From assembly GCA_015501075.1 (NCBI GenBank), contig JADNYJ010000030.1, positions 1-64,000 on the forward strand: a DNA stretch of 64,000 nt. Reading direction: 5' to 3'. Within the stretch, counting starts at the first letter, position 1. The number at the start of each line of letters is the position of its first letter. Positions 57,804 to 64,000 of the stretch are shown here, piece by piece. Below the pieces are notes generated by a model. That model saw only the letters and a program-made list of their open reading frames with translations. It had not been told where the DNA came from and did not search any database. This DNA comes from Gymnopilus junonius. Its lineage: Eukaryota > Basidiomycota > Agaricomycetes > Agaricales > Galerinaceae. The position numbers were made by a program, and so were the translations under genes.

Positions 57804-58196
57804 TTTGGTAAATTGATAGCTATGATCGAGTATGGTTTTGAAGAAAGCTTGAAGGTAGGTGTGCTGGAAGAGAGCGCAGGGAAGAGCCAAAAAACATGAC
57901 GGCGGTTGTAATGGAAGCTAGGGAAGAACTTCGTGCTGTTGAAATTCGGTAGGCAAGTGTTTTTCCCAATTTTTTCCCTTTCATTCCTTTCTGTCATATA
58001 CGTTCAATGCATACTACCTGGTCGGTACCAATTTCTCTGTCTTATAACGCACTACTCTAACAAGATTTATATTGTAACATTTAAATGAATATAAGCCTCA
58101 AGCTAAGAGATAAGATCCAACAGCAAATCCGAACAGACATAATCAAGTTATTGGACACGACAAGTCCGAAAACATGAAATCCGAGGCTTCGTCCAA

Positions 58197-59588
58197 TTAA
58201 TACCCGATCTCCACATCTATCCAAAGACCGCCGTCTTTATTCAAGCTGAAGCTCTCAGACGTTAACGCCATCATCCTCCTCACCTCCTCCTCGACGTCAT
58301 CAAGCGATGGCAGCTCAATCTCACGGCGTGCACTATTCGGGTACACTGCGAATTCTGATTCGGAGGTCTGAATGTACTCCTCCGCTAGCAGGATTTCTAT
58401 TCGGACGGTGTTGAGGCAGGGGAAGAGAGTACGAGAGGAGAGCGTGGCATCGAGTTCTTGGAGGAAGGGTGTGGGGGTGTGGTTGCGTTTGCGTCGGCGG
58501 TTGCGTTTGCGGTTGCGGCGTGGAAATAAGAGCCGCTGGATACGTCGTACGGGATAGGAAAATAAATCAATTGTAATGTGGATGTCCTTAACGTCCGAAG
58601 GGCATGTGCGGAGAAGGATGCACAGCTCAGCCAAATGCTCGATATGGGTTTGACCGGCGAGGTTAGGCGGGACGAGAGAAAAAGAGAATCGGGAGAGACG
58701 AGATAACGAAGATAGACCCTGGGATGTGTCGATGACCTTGGCCAGGAAGTTGACATTGACTGGGTGGTTGAGAATGAGCGTTTCAAGCGTCCGAAAGGTG
58801 GAGTGGATGAGCTTCCACATGAGTTGGTTGGTGAAAGGATAGAGTGTGAGAGTTAAGTGTTTGAGGCTTGAGAAGTTAAGGAAAAGTGAAAAATTGGATG
58901 AGCAGGGATAGATATCATAGAGTATTTTGTCCGAATTTAGGAATGTAGCGCTGGTTAGACGTATCCAGCGGCTTTCGGATTCAGGATTTGTGAGCACCAG
59001 TTTTTCGCCCTCCAATAAATTACTTTTCGTGTCGGAAAGGGATTCCATCGAACAAGAATCTATGCTCAAGCCTTTGAGGAAACGGCATTTGTTAAGCAAA
59101 GACGGGGGGATATCGACCAGGCAGGAGAGAGCTAACTGCGTACAACAAGGTTGCGTGATAATGCGCTCGATCTCATATTGAATTTCCGGAGTAATGGCAT
59201 TCCAGCTGACATCCTGCATGAAATCAATGTACAGCCCCAACATCTCCACATTGCAGAGCAGGCGCAGAAAATGCGCCACGAAGGGTCGGGCGAGCAGCCA
59301 TTCCGTGAGGCCCAGGGGGGAGTCGCGGACACACACAATGTGAACAACACGCACGTACCGCGTGAGTTGCGGGCTCGAGGTGAGCAAAGCGTCGAATTTG
59401 GATAGGTACTGGTCGGTGTGGGGGATCGCGGTGCGTAAGTCGAAGGTGCGGAAGAGGTGTTTGCGGCAGTGCGGAAGGAGGTCGCGATGGAGGAGAGAAC
59501 AAGATCGGAGGGTGGAAATGTCATTGCAGTATGCCACTTGGTCGATGGTGGCAAGAATGAGGTCGAAGGGGAGCTTGAGAGAGGACAT
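58197..59588 (-). CDS. F-box-like protein D
   Basis: Single exon, 463 residues, the most diverged of the four. F-box-like region LPFDLILATIDQVAYCNDISTLRSCSLLHRDLLPHCRKHLF. The middle keeps the family layout (NKCRFLKGLSIDSCSMESL, FLNFSSLKHLTLTLYPFTNQLMWKLIHST). At the position where B and C have an acidic loop, D has a strongly basic one, RRNRKRNRRRKRN, after IQRLLFP; then LFPCLNTVRIEILLAEEYIQTSES and a short tail EEVRRMMALTSESF. The start at MSSLKLPF is chosen by alignment; an in-frame ATG at 59627 is upstream. The basic loop could act as a nuclear localisation or nucleic-acid contact, which is inference only. Confidence 0.8.
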   Translation of the reverse strand: MSSLKLPFDLILATIDQVAYCNDISTLRSCSLLHRDLLPHCRKHLFRTFDLRTAIPHTDQYLSKFDALLTSSPQLTRYVRVVHIVCVRDSPLGLTEWLLARPFVAHFLRLLCNVEMLGLYIDFMQDVSWNAITPEIQYEIERIITQPCCTQLALSCLVDIPPSLLNKCRFLKGLSIDSCSMESLSDTKSNLLEGEKLVLTNPESESRWIRLTSATFLNSDKILYDIYPCSSNFSLFLNFSSLKHLTLTLYPFTNQLMWKLIHSTFRTLETLILNHPVNVNFLAKVIDTSQGLSSLSRLSRFSFSLVPPNLAGQTHIEHLAELCILLRTCPSDVKDIHITIDLFSYPVRRIQRLLFPRRNRKRNRRRKRNHTPTPFLQELDATLSSRTLFPCLNTVRIEILLAEEYIQTSESEFAVYPNSARREIELPSLDDVEEEVRRMMALTSESFSLNKDGGLWIDVEIGY

Positions 59589-60882
59589 TGGTGATACGTG
59601 TTGCGGACAAGAATAAATAGCGAACAATGGTCACGTCCTCGCGGCAGTCACGTCAGGTGGTACTTAAAGTACATAACCGTGCCAAGTACATAAAGTATGA
59701 AATCAAAGCTTGGTGAACCGTGTCGAATACCCTGCAAATATATGAATATTTATTTCAAAAATATAGGCATCTAGGTGAACCTTGCAGATGAAACCTGCTC
59801 CAAATTTAGCATAAAGGTACCTGCAACTTTAATGAAGGCTACCACCAGCTTAAGCGCCAAAGGATCTTTTTCGTATGCCGTGAAATACCTGATTGAAATG
59901 TTCGAGTCTGCAGTCTTCAACCGAGTTAATCATGCAGTCATACCAGTACACTTGCGCTGTCCCGATGCCCCATAATCTGTAGGGAACGTTAGATCCTGAA
60001 CATGAAATGAAACATTACTGACCCCGCAGCCGCAACCATTCCAACATAAATAGACCCATAACTGTTGTCAAGCTAAGGCACGACGGGCAAAGGAGGGGCG
60101 GCCAATACAAAGTTCTACTCGACTTCAGCGAGGAACTTTCTGATCATTTGCCAGTGGTTTGCTAGTACATATATGTTGTTTTGACAATCATCCGAAATGG
60201 CCGACAAGGCCAGTACTCTGACCAGATGCAGATTTTGAAAGAGTAGATGAAACTAGCGACATGTGGGTGGTTGTTCAGTTCTTCGACTGTACATAAGAGA
60301 GGTGACGATCCCAGAGTTCAAAAATAGAGCATACACACATTCATTGATATCCCGGGCACCTACGCGGGATTGAAGCCTTGGCCTGGTAAGCCACATCGAC
60401 ATCAGAGAGACATCAGAAGAAAGACAAGGTTTGACTGGATTAATCAGTATGATGTTTTAGTCTTCAGTGTACATTGCCATTTTATCCCTCCGACACCAAT
60501 TATCTGTCAGCCAAAAGTGATGTTACCAAGAGATATGTTCCCTCACCAATCCGGTAAACCACCGCGACAGGCCTTGAAGGGTTTTTTATACAAACAACCA
60601 CAGGTCATGATCATGGCGGAGCTATTCGTCGTGTGCATTGGGTCTGAAATAGCTGGATTTGGCTTGCCATCCAACTCTATAAGCATTTGCAATGCGAGTA
60701 TATATACAATCAAGCCTTACTTGTCCTCTCGGCTTCGTGGACGACGCCGTGCGAGAGGTCCGGAACTTCCCGTTACATCGCGTGACGTCAGCTTTTGCTT
60801 ACGTTTTTTGTTTTCTGTGTTTGCTTTCGTACTTTCACTCTTCTTTCACCTCCTGCTCTCTTTCTTCTAGCCTATCCATCCA
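59589..60882. other. Intergenic upstream of ZIM17-type gene
   Basis: Contains promoters of two divergent genes. The forward frame 60,370-60,870 (166 codons) ends at a pyrimidine tract ctctctttcttctag just before the ZIM17 start. That tract may be the acceptor of a 5' UTR intron, so I do not count the frame as a gene. Confidence 0.4.
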
Positions 60883-61584
60883 ATGCTGCCTTCAAGAGCA
60901 TTCCGCAACACAGGCATTCCGCCCGTCCTTCGCAGCCTCATCACTCTCCATCCGAGTCTCCCGTCAACAATAGCAGTCCAGCTACGGTTTAAACTGGGTG
61001 TTCTGCCTGGGACGGTACCACAAGCACAAACACCAGGGGCGTCAAGTGCACCGTTCTCTACTTCTTCAAGCTCGTGGACAAATGAAATTCAATCAAAAAC
61101 TTCCTCAAGCCCAAACTCAGCCTCGATTTCACAGTCTCATGATGCTGTAGTACCACCTCTTTCTGGACCATCATCAGAGTCCGAACTACCAGCGCAAAGT
61201 CAAACTCCCAATACAACAACGTCGCAACCACTCCCAGAAAGAATAGAACCCCGCCTATCTCTCACATTCACATGTACCGTGCCCAATTGCGGCGAACGCT
61301 CGACGCATCAGTTTTCAAAGCAGGCTTATGAGAAGGGAATCGTGTTGGTGCAGTGTCCCGGGTGCAAGAATCGGTGTGTTGTGCTCTTCCTTTGCCTTCC
61401 TTGACTTGATGCTAAGTGGAATCTATCTTTCAGACATCTAATAGCGGACCACCTTGGCTGGTTCAAAGAAGGCACGAATGGCGGAAAGATGCCTACTGTG
61501 GAAGATATACTGCGACAGAAAGGAGAGAAGGTCCAAAAGGGGGTCGTCACTTGGGCTGGGGGTGACCTAGAGGTTACAGAGTAG
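60883..61584 (+). CDS. ZIM17: DNL-type zinc finger protein, mitochondrial Hsp70 escort
   Basis: Two exons (60883-61373, 61434-61584; intron 60 nt) give 213 residues. The N-terminus MLPSRAFRNTGIPPVLRSL is basic and amphipathic, as expected for a mitochondrial targeting sequence, followed by a Ser/Thr/Pro-rich linker. The conserved domain is LTFTCTVPNCGERSTHQFSK, then [23 protein letters not shown]. Four zinc ligands are visible as C-x4-C and C-x2-C. The name-giving Asp-Asn-Leu is Asp-His-Leu here. Family members (yeast Zim17/Tim15/Hep1) keep mitochondrial Hsp70 soluble and support protein import and folding. No frame break. Confidence 0.92.
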
Positions 61585-62282
61585 GAGTCCCTAGTCGTCT
61601 CTGGTTGCCGCTAGTATCTCGATTTGCGCCATTTTCGTCTAGTGTCAAGCCCACTCCCCTCAACATCTGTGCATCTATTTTGCGTCTCAATATGGGCCAT
61701 CATCTGCCACCCCCCAAAAAATGCATCTCCATCGTTCTACCATGACCCCATCCCATATACTCTATTATTCTAGTAATGACCTTCACGCTCTCATCTTTTT
61801 GTTGTGGATTTATACTTACTGTACATCGCTTTGCTTTACTATTAGGGATACATAAAAGTTTTTCTAGACATCTGACACGCAATGTATATCGTACCATCCA
61901 CCGCTCGCACTCTTTATTCTTGCTTGAGAATCGTACCTGCATTCAGACTATACTTATCGCCTCTAAAATTAGGTCCGTCAAAACATGTGCACGGAATGTC
62001 TCTTCTTTGCACAATATATACGCCATATCATAATGCGCTCACGGTTCTCGTTCTCAAGCATCAATTGCGCTTCCTATAATCGTTTCTATCCCTCCCTCGC
62101 GGCCTCGTCTCATGTCCCACATGCAGATCAATATCAAATTCAAAAAAAGTGACTCGACTCACCACCTTCCGGCCATCGTTCCCGTCCCATCCACGATTTA
62201 TTTAAAGAGCGCATTGGTCTCCCAATCTTAACCTTGACTCTTAGATCCACATTCACATTCACCTTGACCCCGCCCAACTGCA
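61585..62282. other. Intergenic between ZIM17-type gene and MetX-like gene
   Basis: Short overlapping frames only. A probable TATA-like element (atttatttaaagagc) lies near 62,198, about 85 nt before the next start codon. Confidence 0.4.
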
Positions 62283-64000
62283 ATGTCTCCAGAACCAGAA
62301 CCGCCAACACAATATTACCACCACGGCCGATTCAAAGTCGCAGGCGGCTCCCTGCCAGACGCCATAACCGCCTATAGAACCTATGGAGATCCGAAAAATC
62401 CTTGTATAGTCTTCCCGACGTGTTATGGCGGGAAATTGGACAGTGAGTGTCCTGTTTATTTTTCTAGTGGGCGAAAAGAGAGAGGGATGTGGGCTGGAGC
62501 CGGAAGGATGGACGATGGATTCAAAATTGCATGCGTGTACTCTATGAGTATGAATATGAACTGAGTATGTGGATGATGAGATTCTGGGCTTTTAGGTCAG
62601 TCGTATATGGTCGGAGAGGATAAGGTGCGTTTCGTGAAATTTCACCAGTTGTCGAGGTCGCGACTGAATAACGTTTGAATCTTGTTTTATTTTGTGCATA
62701 GGTCCTCAATACGAAGAAATACTACGTGGTCACTCTGGCACTATTCTCAAATGGCGAGGTATGTACATATATTTAATGTCAGACCGCACTCCACCTGCAT
62801 ATCAGTAGCTAATATTTGCACCCTACAGTCCTCCTCACCGTCGAACACGGTGCGTCGCCCATGCTATGCATCTGCCTTTACACGACTCTTGCTCATTCAG
62901 AGACTCTCATTCCCATTCCCATGCCTTATCTCTCTTGGTATTCACATTTGCTCCAGCCCGCGCCATACAACGGGCCGTACTTCCCAGCTGTCTCTTACGA
63001 AGATAACATGTACACTTCTTCCCTTGTCTTCTTTCGTTAGTTATTCTGACTCATGGTTTTTTATCTTTCGATCTTGAAGTCGTGCGCAATATGCCGTTCT
63101 CCAGAAACTGGGCATCAAGAAAGTATTTGCGGTCGTTGGGTTCTCGATGGGTGGCCAGCAGGTGCGTTTCATTCAATGCGTTGTAGGGTGATTGAGCTTA
63201 GGTCAGGTGGTTGGCCTATTAATAGGCTTACTATTGGCCTGTCGTGTATCCTGACTATGTCGAAAGGTGTGTTTAAATTCTAACCACTCTCCGAATGATA
63301 AATGATCGATCCTAATAAAAAATATTTTCTTTCTTATTGTCAAAGATACGTTAGCATATGTGGATCAGCGCGTACCAGTGTGCACAATAAATGGTTTAAC
63401 CGACCCTCTCACTTCTTTGATTACTATCTGATTTTATTATTATTAGTTTTTTGGAAGGTCCCAAAGCCGCCTTGACTGCATCCAAGGACTTTGAAAACGG
63501 TCACTACAAGTCCGAGCCTGAGCATGGAATCAGGGCGTTCGGAAGGGCTTATAGTGCTTGGGCGTACGGTCAGGCGGTAAGACCTCGTCTTTAATTAAGA
63601 AGGGAGCAACAGGCGGCTGAATAGTCAACCCCAGTGGTTCAGGAACAACGGGCATCTTCACGATGGAAAGTACCCTGACCTCAACACCTTCCTCCGCGAA
63701 GAATGGGAGGGCGGGTTTCTTGGCGCATGGGACGCCAACGACCTCCTCGTCCTTCTTGATACATGGCAGACAGGGGACGTCTCGCTCGTTCGCGATGGGG
63801 GTAATCTTGAAAAATCCCTCAGTGCGATCAAGGCAAAGGGGTTGATCATGCCTAGTAAGACGGATTTGTATTTCCCGGTGAGTGATAAGTGTTTATAATA
63901 TGGGTAAATTTATTAATGTTGGGCGGTTGTAGCCTGAGGATAGCGTAAACGAACTGGTGTCTCTGCAGAACACTGCACGGCTTGTGGTTATCGATACTGT
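62283..64000 (+). CDS. MetX-like alpha/beta hydrolase (homoserine acetyltransferase family), 5' part
   Basis: At least eleven exons (62283-62442, 62596-62624, 62702-62758, 62829-62849, 62957-63009, 63080-63161, 63226-63266, 63346-63393, 63447-63576, 63635-63877, 63933 to beyond the window), one as short as 21 nt. All join in frame. The product opens YYHHGRFKVAGGSLPDAITAYRTYG. It has the nucleophile elbow GFSMGG (Ser as catalytic nucleophile), then YVSICGSARTSVHNK, FLEGPKAALTASKDF, EHGIRAFGRAYSAWAYGQ, WDANDLLVLLDTWQTGDVS and IKAKGLIMPSKTDLYFPPEDS; the catalytic Asp is expected in the last motif. The catalytic His should lie past the end of the window. Fungal members of this branch are annotated as homoserine acetyltransferase-family proteins, but true Met biosynthetic activity cannot be inferred from the fold alone. 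Confidence 0.88.

Noticed and set aside
60370..60870. 166-codon forward open frame upstream of ZIM17
   Set aside because: No recognisable domain, unlike its neighbours in composition, and it runs through the likely promoter and a pyrimidine tract ending in ctag just before the ZIM17 start.

Overview
The window looks like a stretch of an agaricomycete (mushroom-forming basidiomycete) nuclear genome. Genes carry many 50-65 nt GT-AG introns, the recognisable proteins are fungal, and the window holds basidiomycete-type F-box-like and NLR/TPR genes plus a thick block of decayed transposable elements. All exon boundaries were placed by eye from splice signals and protein continuity.

Region 1 (0.7-6.6 kb) is an ordinary gene block. 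It holds a DUF7702-like membrane protein (-), ADE16/17 (+, the last two steps of purine synthesis) and, tail to tail with it, a YGK1/HDDC2-type 5'-deoxynucleotidase (-).

Region 2 (about 6.6-30.4 kb) is gene-poor and transposon-rich. It contains three non-autonomous hAT-like elements with 8-bp target duplications (two of them nested), Gypsy fragments, a spliced but broken multi-exon gene at 15.7-17.3 kb, and a full-length 6.77 kb Copia element (22,033-28,804). The Copia has 431-bp LTRs, a half-tRNA primer site and a GGAAA target duplication. It sits inside one copy of a diverged repeat whose other copy, near 9-11.3 kb, lacks it. The Copia is dead: eight in-frame stops, a frameshift and a changed reverse transcriptase active site. 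Almost every lesion, and every difference between its LTRs, fits C-to-T change at CpG.

Region 3 (30.4-35.8 kb) is one large NLR-type gene (-): helical N-terminus, NACHT NTPase and about 17 TPR-like repeats of about 45 residues. It is followed by poorly coding DNA (35.8-39.7 kb) with one possible small spliced gene.

Region 4 (39.8-59.6 kb) has a mirror-like layout: SDR(-), F-box(+), F-box(+), a central low-complexity conserved gene (+), then F-box(-), SDR(+), an NLR N-terminal-domain remnant (-) and F-box(-). The four F-box-like genes are intact paralogues; both SDR copies are damaged, one of them carrying a 522-bp long-TIR MITE inside an intron.

Region 5 (60.9-64.0 kb) returns to housekeeping genes: a ZIM17/TIM15 zinc-finger protein and the 5' part of a MetX-like alpha/beta hydrolase that runs off the end.

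Several otherwise well-conserved genes (ADE16, the NLR, the 48.6 kb gene, SDR copy 2) contain isolated single-base indels, mostly losses in short homopolymers. In ADE16 these are much more likely assembly errors than real mutations.
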